Part shown: positions 48,173 through 59,084 of the stretch, in pieces
How the letters are laid out: each line of letters starts with the position of its first letter
Position numbering within the stretch: position 1 is the first letter of the stretch
From: Acheta domesticus
Lineage: Eukaryota; Arthropoda; Insecta; Orthoptera; Gryllidae
Length of the DNA: 64,000 nucleotides
Direction: 5' to 3'
NCBI GenBank assembly: GCA_031308135.1
Contig: JAHLJT010000631.1
Coordinates: 157,931,276 to 157,995,275 of the forward strand
The notes under the pieces: generated by a model
What the model was told of the DNA's origin: nothing
Database searches by the model: none
The model's input: only the letters and a program-made list of their open reading frames with translations
Position numbers and translations under genes: made by a program

Positions 48173-48270
48173 AGGGCCCCGCTGCTGCGCTGCCGCCGCC
48201 GCTGCCGCTGGCGAATCTGCGCAGCACGCCGCCGTCTTGAGATCCGGAAACTCGAGGACATAAATCTGTA
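47530..48270. other. GC-richer region with (GCC)n tract
   Basis: Moderately GC-rich, pyrimidine-rich on the plus strand, ending in about fourteen CCG/GCC units (48131-48172) followed by 'gctgccgccgccgctgccgc'. All frames through the tract give poly-Ala, Pro, Arg or Gly ORFs. A plus-strand frame ends '...LPPPLPLANLRSTPPS' and could be an exon of a low-complexity protein, but there is no start, splice or homology support. Possible promoter/5'UTR-type CpG region. Confidence 0.4.
48131..48172. repeat. (CCG)n trinucleotide repeat
   Basis: Fourteen uninterrupted CCG units. Confidence 0.95.
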
Positions 48271-48299
48271 CAACTCCTTTCAGTGTCCGTGTTGTGGAG

Positions 48300-49540
48300 C
48301 CTTTTCCATCTTGGATTAAATTGGAAAGAAACGAATTGGCGGGTAGGAAAACGCGACTCCCTTGTATTCCCTCAGGCGGCGGCTGCTACCACTGTAATGG
48401 TGCTATGTCTCCTGGATTTGTGTTTTTCACTGTGGGTTAAAATGGAGAAAGAGACGAGGCGATGCTGGAAGTATTGGTGGAGTTCTATTGTCTGTCTTTT
48501 TTTCTTGCTTTCTTTCATGAATGTGTGTATAGTATTTTCCTAATACTTATAAATCTTTCTTTGAAATAGGAAATACGAGCTGTAGAACACAACGCTCTGT
48601 TCTGCTATTGAAATAGACCATAAAACAAACCTCTCCCTTTCTTTTCGACCTTTTTTTATTTTCCCTATCACACTCTCTCCATTTTCTCACAGTGGGTGGT
48701 CCGTTCCCGCAAATAATATAAATGATTCACTGTGACGGATTTTGAAGAACTGCAGTACGTCAAGGCAAAAGAATGTGGTGTTCATTGGTTCATTGGGTAA
48801 TAAGACTTTTGTTATTAAACATTATTCACACACACACACACACTTTTAATTATAATTTCTTCTAGAATTGTTATCAAGAAATGTTTTTGAAATGCTCCAT
48901 TAAATGAGCAGTGGGTCATATTTTAAAATACACTTCTAGGGAAACATGAGTGGTAAACCTTAAAGACATTTTCATGATTCCAGGAACGAACTTGGCAAGG
49001 TGAGTGCAGTTAAATGACATTTTATTAATATATTTTTAGAGCGAATTAAACGGACGCTGAAACATACACAATATAATACATATTAAAATTATGGATTATT
49101 CATTCACAAAATTATTGTGATTATTAGTAACTATGCAGTATTTTTTTAAGTTTATCCTCATATTTTGTGATAGAAAATTAATCATAGCTATCGCATTATG
49201 AAGGAATATTAAATATTTTCATTAATGCCATTTTATAATCATTTGAAATTTTTGATTAAGGTATTGAGAGAAATGATAAAAGCTAATTCGACTTTCATTT
49301 TCTTTACATTCCGCAATGTGATATAATGTGTACGTAATATTCGCATAATATATAGATGCAATGATTAGAATTATGTGTACATTTTTTTAGATTTAGCTAA
49401 GAACTACAATTAAGACTCAAAATTAAAAATGTGCTTTTTATGAAACGTATGAACAAATTATTCGATCATACACATAAGCAAAACGTCTTTGAAGAGGAAA
49501 GTTAGAATTGAAACGATGGGTGGGATTCCACGTGCCGTAG
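48300..49540. other. AT-rich spacer
   Basis: No gene recognised; includes a short (CA)n run at 48828-48842. Confidence 0.5.
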
Positions 49541-50450
49541 ACCATCGCCTCGCCGACCTAGGAATAAGTTAAGAGTCCGAGGGGCGCCGGGAAGCCAAGG
49601 AAAGGGAGGGGGCAGGGGGCGGTGACCAAGTGGAGGTGGAGGGGGGGCGTGCGTGGCGGGTTGATTTAACTCCGAGAACGAATGCGCCGATCGTGCGATC
49701 CCTTCCCCTCAGACCTCGCGCTCCTCCTTTCTCTTACCACCACTTACCGTCGCCCCTCCTATCTCCCCAGCAGCTCTCCGCCCTAACAGCGTCAAGACAC
49801 GAAGCCGCGGGCGGCGCGCGGGTTATCACAAGTAATAATAGCAAATCGAACAACTTAAGACCACGTAAATTGTGGGAGCAGGAGTGAAATCTAGCGAACA
49901 TGTCTTTCCTATCTTAATAGCATTTTCTTATCTTGCGCCCGGTAATAGATGGTATTAAAACGAATGTTTTCTCTCTCTTATATTCCCACGAAAGAGACGT
50001 GGAGGGAAGGTAAGGTACAGAACGGAAGCCAGGATAATCATACATCCTGTTTGTCGCCTTCCCTCCCTCCTCCTCCGCCCGCTCCTTCTTCTTTCGGGCG
50101 GATGTTCGCGGAGGGTGTTTGTTCGAGAGGTTTTCTGCGCGGCGCGGGAAAGTTTCGACGCGATAAAGTCATCGTAGCGCTCGTCGAAGGCACGTTAACG
50201 TGGCCTCGCGTCGCGCCGCGCGTGTGCCAGCGATGCCGCCCGCCCGCGGGGCCGAGTTGCCGCAGACTTCTGCGAACGAACGTGCCGGCGCGGCGCGCGC
50301 GTACGACTCGAGGTCCCTGATAACCCCCCGCCCCCGCGCCCGCCTCCGCCTCCGCCCCGCCGGCGCCGCCCACAGATAGCGCCTATAATTCCCGGACGCC
50401 TCCCGCGCAAAAGCCGCCGCGCCCCGCCGCGCCGCGTAGACAAACATGTT
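49540..50450. other. CpG-rich double block
   Basis: Two GC peaks, about 49560-49830 and 50090-50445, the second reaching 'gccccgccgcgccgcg'. The right edge passes into a stretch that looks unique and ordered ('caaaattatggcccg', 'tttatcaatgcgttattaat', to about 50510), with homeodomain-type ATTA cores. ORFs in several frames are compositional. Best candidate in the window for a host CpG-island promoter or enhancer, but no TATA, initiator or exon could be demonstrated. Confidence 0.45.
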
Positions 50451-50519
50451 CAAAATTATGGCCCGTTCATGCTTCTGCATTTATCAATGCGTTATTAATC
50501 TCTGCTGTGTGTTTTGTAT

Positions 50520-51072
50520 CGTTTATGGAGGATAGGGAGACGCTTGATACTGTTCGCTTTCCCTCTACAGACTTGCAGGGGCAGCATTGTAAGCTTGTGC
50601 CATGTATCACAGAAGATGGGTGCATAACTTACATAAAAGTCGGGCTAATAGATTCAATTAATTGTTTGTAATAAAATTAGTAAATCTTTCCATTTCTGTA
50701 CTTTTTTGTGTGAACAAAGGTATGCCTGGCGTGCTCTCAGTGCCAAAAATATTTTAACGAAATAATTACTACCTCACAAAGTACATTAGAAAGTCATGTC
50801 TTCACATTATAAAATAGTATTTATTTTCAAAAAAGTTTTGATTTTAATATTTGAAATAGTATTTATATAGAATAGTTCTCAAGAATGAAGACAAATTTTT
50901 GCACTCTATTTTTTAATAAAAAGGTGAACGAGATTCACATGAAGTGCATATTAAAAGTAATCAATTTCAAAGTACTCGTAGTATTCGTAAAACGATTAAA
51001 TAATATCTCCTCGTGCGTACAAATGTTCGAGAGATTACCAGTTTTAGATCTTTTACCATAGTTATCATAATT
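50520..51072. other. AT-rich spacer
   Basis: No gene recognised. Confidence 0.5.
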
Positions 51073-51080
51073 CTAGTAAC

Positions 51081-51332
51081 CAGGTGCGGATCCACGGGGA
51101 GGGAAATGAGGGAAATTTCCCCTCCCAAAATGTTTCTATTAATTTTAATTTGTCCCGAAACTTTCAAGCAAAAATATTTTCGTATAAACATTAAAACAAA
51201 TAACAATGTATCGCATCATGAGCTGAGTTTAGCCTGCGTCATTCTACATAATCTGTAATATGACACATTCGAACAAAACATTTTGAATAAAAAAATGTCC
51301 CCTCCCAAAATGCGTTTCTGGATCCGCCCCTG
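51081..51332. mobile_element. hAT MITE, 252 bp, perfect 8-bp TSD
   Basis: Ends CAGGTGCGGATCCA at 51081 and TGGATCCGCCCCTG to 51332 (13 of 14 inverted match), flanked by exact CTAGTAAC at 51073-51080 and 51333-51340. The inner part holds 'tttcccctcccaaaatg' near 51116 and 'gtcccctcccaaaatg' near 51296 as a direct subterminal repeat. There is no coding capacity. The CAGGGGCGGATCC terminus is a recurrent hAT end in insects. Confidence 0.93.
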
Positions 51333-51340
51333 CTAGTAAC

Positions 51341-51980
51341 ATAAATATTAATCCGTATTCCACTCCATTAGAAAATATTGTTGTACGTTCTCAATAAATT
51401 CACAAAACAAAAATATGACTTTCTCTTGCCTGTGGTAACAATTTGACGAACAATGTCTCAATATTGTATTGCGAATCAAAGCTGCAGAGATTCGTGAAAA
51501 TTTAATGTCTGAATAATAGAACTGTAGCTTTTTTAATCTTAAATTATATTCCTTCAAGCGAGATCAGCAATGGATGGTGTTCAATTTGATTTCCCATGAA
51601 GAAAAGGGTTGCGTTTATTTGAGTCTCGTGTTATGCTGAATAAGAATGTAATATCGTTTGATTACAAAATATTTTGTAAGAACCAATCACTCCTATATTT
51701 CCTTGGAGGTAAATACCATATAATTCAGAAAGTAAATATAGTCAAATTTGTTTATAACAACATCAGTTTGTACGACCTACCGCGAATAACGACTAAAATG
51801 ATATAGCCGACCGAATCTCAAATACACGCAGAAAAAGTGCATTTAGGACATTGCTCAAAACGACGCGTCGCTTTCAGTGAGGTCTTTTTCTTCGATTGTT
51901 CCACGAATGGCATCATTAATAACGACCAATAGTTAATGTAATGTTTTTTCACTTCCTATGCTTGTCTCTAATTCTTAACT
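51341..51980. other. AT-rich spacer
   Basis: No gene recognised. Confidence 0.5.
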
Positions 51981-52187
51981 GTGTAGGTCAGGGTCGCTCA
52001 AGCAGAGCAAATCGGCAGCGCAGAGCCGTGTTGTCAGCCGAGAGCGGGACACCGGAGCCCGAGCGTTGCGCGCCTTGTGATAACCTCTGATACAGTGTCC
52101 CGGTAACTCCAGTTGCGGAAACATGGAAGTTGACGCGAGCACTTTACAGACCACAGCATCTACTACACCGACAATTTTCCATTCAAT

Positions 52188-52397
52188 ATGGGAAGAAAAG
52201 TATCTTTTCGCCGACCACGGCAGCTATGCCAAATGTTTAGTTTACATAAACGGTTCAATCACGTGAAGAAGTTTAATTTGCAACGACATTATACATTTAA
52301 TCATGTTGACGAAAATGACAAGTACGCTGAAGAAGAACAAAAGGACGTTTTCAGTGTTCTGAAAAACAGTGCCTCACTAGAAGTAAGTTTTGGATGA
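52188..52397 (+). pseudogene. N-terminal hAT transposase fragment
   Basis: Seventy-codon frame with 'HVKKFNLQRHYTFNHVDE' and 'SASLEVSFG', homologous to 29346-29080. Upstream in another frame 'WEEKYLFADHGSYAKCLV' supplies the expected earlier half, so the two halves are separated by a frameshift. The central catalytic part is deleted. Confidence 0.75.
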
Positions 52398-52479
52398 ATT
52401 TTAATGTTCTAATGTTGTTTTGACAGTACAATAACACAATACAAAATAATTTAATTTTATTGCATACCGATACAACGTG

Positions 52480-52665
52480 AGCATTTAGGAAAAGGACTTC
52501 CCACAAAACCGTTTTCCAAAACTGCATCAGAATGCTGCTCGATTGTTAAGTACGTTTGGATCAACATACAACTGTGAGCAATTTTTTGCTTTTTGAAAAT
52601 TTGTAAATCTCGAATGAGAAGTACAATTACAGACCACAATCTGAAATGCATGTTACGGTTCAATA
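52480..52665 (+). pseudogene. C-terminal hAT dimerisation fragment
   Basis: Reads 'RFPKLHQNAARLLSTFGS' and 'TYNCEQFFAF', a TGA, then in a shifted frame 'CKSRMRSTITDHNLKCMLRF'. This corresponds to the L..FGSTY.CE..FS..K...S..RS.LTD.L motif of hAT transposases related to GTF2IRD2/EPM2AIP1. It follows the N-terminal piece directly, showing a large internal deletion. Confidence 0.75.
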
Positions 52666-52806
52666 GCACCATGATATCTCTTCCAAATATAGAAAGTATA
52701 TTGCGAGAAAAAAGAACACTTTAAAGGTGTAATTAGAGTATTTGATTTTGCAATCAACTTCATTTTTAATTTTAATTTCCTTTACTTTTAGTATTTTTAT
52801 TACTAG

Positions 52807-53010
52807 TTAATTTAATATTTTTTGTGCAAACTTTATAATACTTTTCATATACGGCAGCATTATAAACTGTGTAATGTCACCGCTATTGAATTTTTTTATG
52901 TTATTGAGCACTGTTTTTGCAACTAAACATTTGGCATTGCCGGCGCAAACTGCAAAAATATACTTTTCTTTCCATGCTGCAATGCAAATTGTTGTTTTTT
53001 TAATTTCCAA
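52807..53010 (-). pseudogene. Inverted N-terminal hAT fragment
   Basis: A 67-codon reverse-strand frame with 'WKEKYIFAVCAGNAKCLV' and 'NNIKKFN', clearly homologous to the N-terminal piece at the other end of the same element but in opposite orientation. It is also present at about 28540-28690. The element therefore carries the transposase N-terminus at both ends as an internal inverted repeat. Confidence 0.7.
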
Positions 53011-53289
53011 ATCACACTAATATGTTTATATCTAGTAACTGTTCCAATAAATGTTACAAAAGTATTTTACTGTTTTTTTTTCTGTCGTAATATTCTTTTC
53101 CAGAGCAGTGTGACTTTTTCATTCCGAACAACGGAAAATACCCCGTAGAAATACGACGCGACCCACTGTGCCACATACCACCGATCTATATTTGATGACG
53201 TCATTTGCTCTTTCTACGGCGAAAGAGGAGAGAGCAAACGGCGGCTCTTCCTCGGAGCAAATGGTTGAGCGGCCCTGATGTACATCGTG

Positions 53290-54640
53290 CGGATTCACTT
53301 CGCTTGGACACGTGTTGGATGACCACAATAGAAAAGCTTATTAAATGTAAACTTTTACGATTATGAATTTAATCATCTCTAGTATATAAGAAGATGTGAA
53401 TACTGAATGATATTTGGAAAGTGAATGGAAGTTATCAAACCCCAAAACGATAGAAAACATCGTATATTTTGGCGATCATTCAAAAGACATAAAATACGCT
53501 ATTCTGATAAATGAATATCTTTTATTTCAGCTTTTTTATTTTGGTTATTGAACTTCTGAATTGGTTTTTCGTCTTGGTAATTAAATTACTTAATTCATGG
53601 CCTCGGGATTATCTCTGGAAACGTATCTGAGACATGCGTTGGCTGTTGTATCCTGGATGACTAGACAAAGAGTGGAATAATTACTGGAATAGACTGGACT
53701 GGATTCTACGCACTTCAACAGACGCAACCGGAAGCGTCTGCTTCGCTAATTTCAACCAGCATTTACTTTGAGGTGGAGCAACGCAATCTTGGAACTGCGC
53801 AGCTCGCTGCTATCACAGCGCAAGACAGAGCGTCGGGAAAGCGAGCGTTGTGAGTTGCTATGATTCTAGTTCTTATTTTTTGATCCATTGCCATGCTTTT
53901 GGTAAAACTATATTGAGCCGAGAGTGCACAAATATGTTTCGTGAGATTGAAGGACAGCAATTCATATTTGTTAGATTTTTAACGTTTTTCTATTCAGTTG
54001 TAAATTAAACCCAGATAATAGGATTAATTTATGCATGTAAATCCATTTTCTTCTGTGCAGTTGTGCATAACTTGAAATAAAACTTAATGACCTTATAACA
54101 AAGTATGAGAATTCTCAAAAAGAATTATTCAGCATTTCAACCAAAAGTTACAAGTTGTAATGGACTTTGATTTATTGATTGGTTGAAAATAATTCATACT
54201 TGAAGTACAATTGTAATGATTTGTTCAATTAGTTTCTATTAAATAAGACAAGTGCACATTACTTGAATGTTAGTAAATTATTTGATGTGTAAATATTCGA
54301 TCCATTTATTGTATTGAAGGGTATTTGTTTTTTTAAATAATTTCTTTTGTGTGTTAAGTGTTTGAAGTAGTAAGCAATTTCTTCATTTCTTCACATACGC
54401 AACAGGAATATGTTTCTGTGGTTTCTATAGATTAAATGCGTAATGTCTTATCAGAAATATCCGGGAAAAAGCTTGTTATGCAATATTTTTCTTAATAATG
54501 AGGAAAACGTCTATTAACATTTTAAGTTAAATTATATATTTCGCATAACTCTCTGACACAAGTGTTTTGGATGAATGGAATTTTAAAAGTATGATACCAT
54601 CATAACTTAACTTCATATATCAACTTAAAACAATTCTTTA
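53290..54640. other. AT-rich spacer
   Basis: No gene recognised. Confidence 0.5.
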
Positions 54641-54649
54641 CACTTAGAT

Positions 54650-54796
54650 ATCCAAATTAATTGAATTTTGGCGCTTGATCACGAATATAAACAATTATAA
54701 CCATTCTTTAAAATGTACACCCTTTGTGTTAATTCATCCCAAAGTATGCTTATAATTGTTTATATTCGTGATCATCAAATTTGAATTAATTTGGAT
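54650..54796. repeat. Hairpin MITE (147 bp)
   Basis: Arms 54650-54700 and 54750-54796 are inverted copies with about 90% identity ('atccaaattaatt', 'gatcacgaatataaacaatt'), around a 49-base loop. AT-rich, no ORF, no clear TSD. Confidence 0.8.
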
Positions 54797-54799
54797 GAC

Positions 54800-56030
54800 T
54801 ATTTGTAAACAATAGAAAACTAAAGAAAATGATATCACTTCATATTCTTGCCCTTTAAAATAACTCAAAAACATATTTTTAACCATTTTCTATCAAAATT
54901 TCAAACTTCTTTCATGGTCGAAAACGGGGAGAGTTCATTGAAATTTCAAGATGCATAAATATGAAGTTAACGAACTTGACTGCTGTTCTTGTATTGACTA
55001 ATGAATAAAGAACTATTTTTAATGTGCATGGCATTTTACTGATATCGTAGTAAGTTAAGCGAAATACACTTCATTTTGAGAATTTACATTATGATTGACG
55101 ATTGAGGAATAGGAATGTGTCGGCAACTGAGAAACAAGGAACTCTCTGAAATTATTCTACGCAAACAGTACGTCTTTCGCTTTCAAGGACGTCGACTTTT
55201 AAAACCAATCTCACCAGCGACCTTTAGCGCCAGAAACCTTGGAAATATATAATATTGTGGGACTGAGAATGGTTCTTTGGCCGAAGTTGCCACCCTGACG
55301 CGGTTGACTGCAGTGTCACGCTGGCAGAGGCGCGAGGTAGCAGTAGTCTAGTCGTGTTCGTGGCTGAGAATCGTCGTTTCTGAGTGTGAGCATGCTTGAT
55401 GCAAACGGGTAAATTATGTGTAAAGGAGAGAAAGCGATTTGTATGGTGGGATTAGTGAGGAGGGGTGTAATTGTAACAATGATTAAAACGTATTAAAGAA
55501 ACGTACGTGTTTCATTTAAATAATTCTCCTTGCTATGCCCAATCCTACAATATTTATATCGTGGAGGCAGTGATGCCACCTCACAAAATCCACATACACA
55601 CAGCCCACGAAGCTTGCAACTCATTCATATCTCTTCTCCCACAACTGCTTTTATAACAGGGCCCATTTGTACGTCAATCTTAATGTGTGAGATTCCTCTC
55701 ATAATTTTCACTTTGCTATCGTTTGGAGATAATAACATTCCTGGTGAACAATTAATTATTAAATTGTAAATTTTTGTTAGAAATAAATAATGTTTTAAAA
55801 AGGTCACTACTTTAAAATATTTCTGAACAGTCACAATGAGTAACAACTAAAAAAATTAAAAAAGTAAAACAAATTCATTGGTCGCTACAAATGTGGATTC
55901 GCAGCACTGCACAGGAGAACGTAAACGGTGAATAATAGCCATTGTAGCTAGCAAAAGAGGAAATACCCATTTATAAAGATGGCAAGTAATTTCGCAACAT
56001 GGCTAATTGAATTAGAAGTCCCGGCATTCA
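54800..56030. other. AT-rich spacer
   Basis: No gene recognised. A 79-codon ORF at 55530-55769 lacks domains. A short GC-richer patch at 55270-55400 is unassigned. Confidence 0.45.
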
Positions 56031-56034
56031 ATCT

Positions 56035-56170
56035 ACGCGTCGTGAAACGTCAGCCCTCCCCTCCCCGCAAAGTTTCCTACCCCCCCTCCCCCTAACACTT
56101 TCGGCGCTCTCGCGGGCAGAAGGTCGGCTCGTAAGTGCAGAATGCCCGCGGGACCAGGCGTTGTGCAGGC
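56035..56170. other. CpG-rich patch
   Basis: Short GC-rich stretch with C-runs ('ccctcccctccccgc') and 'ctctcgcgggcagaaggtcg', directly joined on its right to a TIR-family fragment. Confidence 0.3.
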
Positions 56171-56455
56171 CTGGTTTTGGTGCCAGCGTTAATCACAGAC
56201 GGACGTGCAGACCGACGGACAGAGAGACGTTTTGCCATCAATCGATTTTTCTATATCAAGAACCAACAAAACATGGATTCTGACTACACAACATGTTAGA
56301 GAAAGCTAATTACTGTATATTGGAACAAGATTTAACTTTTTTTTTGTTACCAGATTCTGATCATAAGTTTTCTGCCAGAAAAAAGCAGGAAATTCGACCG
56401 GCGCATGATTACAATACTTTCTCTTCTCACGAAGTAAGCGGGAGAAAGTAAAACC
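56165..56455 (+). repeat. 3' fragment of the GACGG/TIR family
   Basis: Shares 'ccagcgttaatcac', GACGGACAGAGAGACG, 'gccatcaatcgattttt', 'acatggattctga', 'gttaccagattctgatcata' and a terminal 'gaagtaagcgggagaaagta' with other members. The 5' body with tandem units is absent. Confidence 0.7.
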
Positions 56456-56639
56456 TGTATTTGAAATAGAAGTACTCCTACGACATCTTCAGAAACAATT
56501 CTATTGATTTGTTTTTATCGGACTGCAGACTTTTAAATACTTAACTGTCGCCTTCCCTTAAGAATGGCTCTTCGTTCTTCTGTTTGGTAGTGTTATATGT
56601 CGATAGAAGTACAGTGCTACGGAAAGATAGGAAGAGGGG

Positions 56640-57000
56640 GTCTGGGTAAGCCGAACTGTGTCGGCAGGCGCAGTAACATTGACGGGATTCTCTCCCATTT
56701 CCGTGGAGCCGGAGGCGAGAGAAGAGGACATTCTGGCAAACTCGTGGTCGTCATGGCGGACGGCGAGCACCCCGTGGGGCTGGAATGGGGCGGGGGGGAC
56801 ATGTTGGGATGGAGAGGGGGCAGGGGAAGCGGTGGAGTCGGTACGGAGTCGCCCGCTCTCCAGGGGCCGCGGTTTGTAACGCGATTGCCTCTGAATGAGG
56901 AATTTGCGCCGCGCCGCGCCGCTAGTTTCCAGAGCTTGTTCCGCCACAAAGAAGTGCTGATGACGTCTCATTAGGGGCGTCGGCGGGCGCCGCACAGTGA
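56640..57000. other. CpG/G-rich block
   Basis: G-rich on the plus strand ('ggaatggggcgggggggaca'), then 'cgccgcgccgcgccgc'. Four overlapping ORFs of 73-148 codons on both strands are compositional. Candidate regulatory island, no direct evidence. Confidence 0.35.
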
Positions 57001-57496
57001 TCAATTTTGCTTCGCTAGGTGGACAAAAATCATTTCTCGAAATCTGGAGGTCATAGAAAAGTGAAATTTGGCTGAGATACTTAGAAGATCAATCAAAATG
57101 AACTGACATTGTGTAACATCTATTCTGAGTGTTGCACTGTAACATATTTATCGAAAAAATTTCAGTATAGATATTTGTCGCAATTATAAACGGCAGTCAT
57201 TTTTTGGCCAAACAGAATGAGGTAATACTAAATAAATAATTTTTAATTTTCACCATAATCGTCATTGGCACTCGTAGGAGCAAGCGGATGCAGCACTCAG
57301 AGCTGCACCTTCGAAATATACTTTGTTTTAAAAGACTTGAAATAATGCGAAAAGTGGTCTGATTATCTAAGACATTTCATCGGGTATGTTTTTCTTTAAC
57401 TTGAAATAATCCTAAGATGGTATTTTTGAAATATGATTTTTAATTAAAGCATAAACCAGAAAACAAAGATTGGAAGAACAAAACATGGAGTTCTAG

Positions 57497-58720
57497 GATT
57501 ATCCCAGAGAATTTCTTCAGATTATGCTATTCTAGCGGACACTGAAGAGGGGCTACGCTTGAAACGAACATATCCGCATCTGACGCAGTAATTTCTCCCT
57601 CCGAGAAATGTTGCTTGTAGATGCTCTGACCTCCACTTCCGTCACAACCCCATTTCCAAATCATCTGCAAGTTTTCCTCAGTTTTTCCATCACAAATTTT
57701 CAAAATATTGGTAATGATTTCCTGGATTTTGCACACACGCGTTAAAGTCAGATCTAAAATGTTCTGAAGGTTAATTTGAGCCAAAGAATCAGAGTAACAG
57801 TCGAATTAGCCGGATAACATTGAGTTTTTGCTTCCAAGATTTTGTAGCAAGGAGGATAGTGTACATTTTTCTGAGCGCACCTTCTCTTAGTGTTATGTTC
57901 GCGTTGCGAGTCTTCAGGAGACTTCTTTTCAGTGCTTCTTCAGGAGAACAGCATTGCTGCATTGCTACACTGGATTTCTGCCGCGCGCTTCATTCTACAC
58001 AGGGTTCTAGGAGTACTAGTTGACGCCTGTTCTATGACATCGGCAACCTTCCTTTGGCCACTTAACCGAAACCGCTGAATGGCAAATGACAATTTAGAGG
58101 AGCTTCTTTCTGATAACATGTCGCTGACCTTTCGCTTCTTTCCTCGTTCGCTACTTTCGTGAAAGAGCTTGTTTGGTCTTCGTCTCGTTGGGGGGGAGGG
58201 ATTTTGAACATTTGGATATACTGAACTCTTCACTGAGCCATGTAGAGAATTTACTAGACATTTTTTTTTGTTATTTTAGGTCGCATCAACTACTCGGTCA
58301 TTAGCGACCACTATTGGATGTAAAGTTATGGTATGAGGATGAAACGATGTGGTAATGATATGGGGTGAAAGGACGAACACATACAACCATGCCCGAGGCG
58401 GGACTCAAACCCGCGACCCCACAGTCCAAGACCACTACGGCACTACTGCCTTAACGATCTCGGCCACGGGGCCAGTACTAGACAGCTTTGTTTCTGCTCG
58501 GTGACCTGTTTCCAAAGCTTTGCGAGGATGTAACTGATGTCCTGATTTTCTTGCGCATTTCCTCTTCAGATGATTTCGACCCTTTTTCAAGTCTCAATCG
58601 TGATATAATATAATTAAATAAATTATTTTTATTTTCAAGTGTTGTGACACTCTGAACCTCAACTTCTCTACGCACGAACTCGAACAGTTCTCTTCGAGTA
58701 ATAGCGCCGCGCGAGAGTGC
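57497..58720 (-). pseudogene. RAG1/Transib-like arthropod family gene, decayed and SINE-split
   Basis: On the reverse strand, in N-to-C order: a possible 3' splice acceptor ('cttttttag', near 58728) then 'AITRRELFEFVRREVE'; a SINE (58475-58261); 'RRRPNKLFHESSERGKKRK', 'FRLSGQRKVADVIEQASTST' (58233-57940); after a frameshift 'SPEEALKRSLLKTRNANITL'; after another, 'LAQINLQNILDLTLTRV' and 'WKWGCDGSGGQSIYKQ' with 'VSSVAPLQ' (57784-57527), then stop. The order and phrases match a multicopy arthropod protein family I recall as Transib/RAG1-related, where the GCDGS..S.YKQ block holds the first catalytic Asp. The assignment to Transib is from memory; that this is a decayed gene is clear from the frameshifts. 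The C-terminal two thirds is missing. Confidence 0.6.
58261..58475 (-). repeat. SINE B, complete, with 9-bp TSD
   Basis: Reverse-strand insertion of 215 bp: tRNA-like head starting GGCCCCGTGGCCGAGATCG with B box GGTTTGAGTCCC, body 'ttgtatgtgttcgtcc...' and an A-rich tail (T run 58261-58269 on the plus strand). Flanked by exact TACTAGACA at 58252-58260 and 58476-58484. It shares its head ('cccgcc..gggcatgg') with the copy at 39484. Confidence 0.88.
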
Positions 58721-58729
58721 AGTTCCTAA

Positions 58730-59080
58730 AAAAGAAGAGCATATCTCACAAAGTTGCGGATAGATGCACGAAATATTTTACCAGCGCAGAGAAGAGGTAT
58801 GTGGTAATGAGTCAGTACAATTTTGAAGGCGAAAATAAATGAGCTTTTTTTTGTAGAGCTACACGAAATTTGAATCATGTAAAATCCATCTACTTAAAAC
58901 ATAGTGTTAAAATAATTTTTTTTATCAGTATAATTTCGGGAAATACCTTCAAGAATTGGTGTTACCAGAGAGAGATATACCTGTGTTAGAGTGTTCCATG
59001 TCGTCACAGTCGAATTTCAGCTTGCAGCGATTAGTACAGACACTTATTCATAAGCTTGCTGAATCGCGACTGGAGATAGC
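58730..59080. other. AT-rich spacer
   Basis: No gene recognised. Confidence 0.5.
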
Positions 59081-59084
59081 ACAG

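Larger units (their letters stand above)
51989..53277 (+). mobile_element. Non-autonomous hAT, second copy (opposite orientation)
   Basis: Same family as 28259-29542. Ends CAGGGTCGCTCAA and TTGAGCGGCCCTG (one mismatch). Flanking octamers GTGTAGGT (51981-51988) and ATGTACAT (53278-53285) agree at 5 of 8 positions, so the TSD has decayed or is coincidental. On the plus strand it keeps an N-terminal piece (52188-52397) and a C-terminal piece (about 52480-52660) that reads 'AARLLSTFGSTYNCEQFF' then, after a stop and shift, 'KSRMRSTITDHNL', which is the hAT dimerisation signature. An inverted N-terminal fragment sits near the right end (53010-52807). Length 1289 bp. Confidence 0.88.

Noticed and set aside
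47902..48319. Poly-Ala, poly-Gly and poly-Pro ORFs at the (CCG)n tract
   Set aside because: Product of the trinucleotide repeat on both strands; no start context, splice sites or flanking domain.
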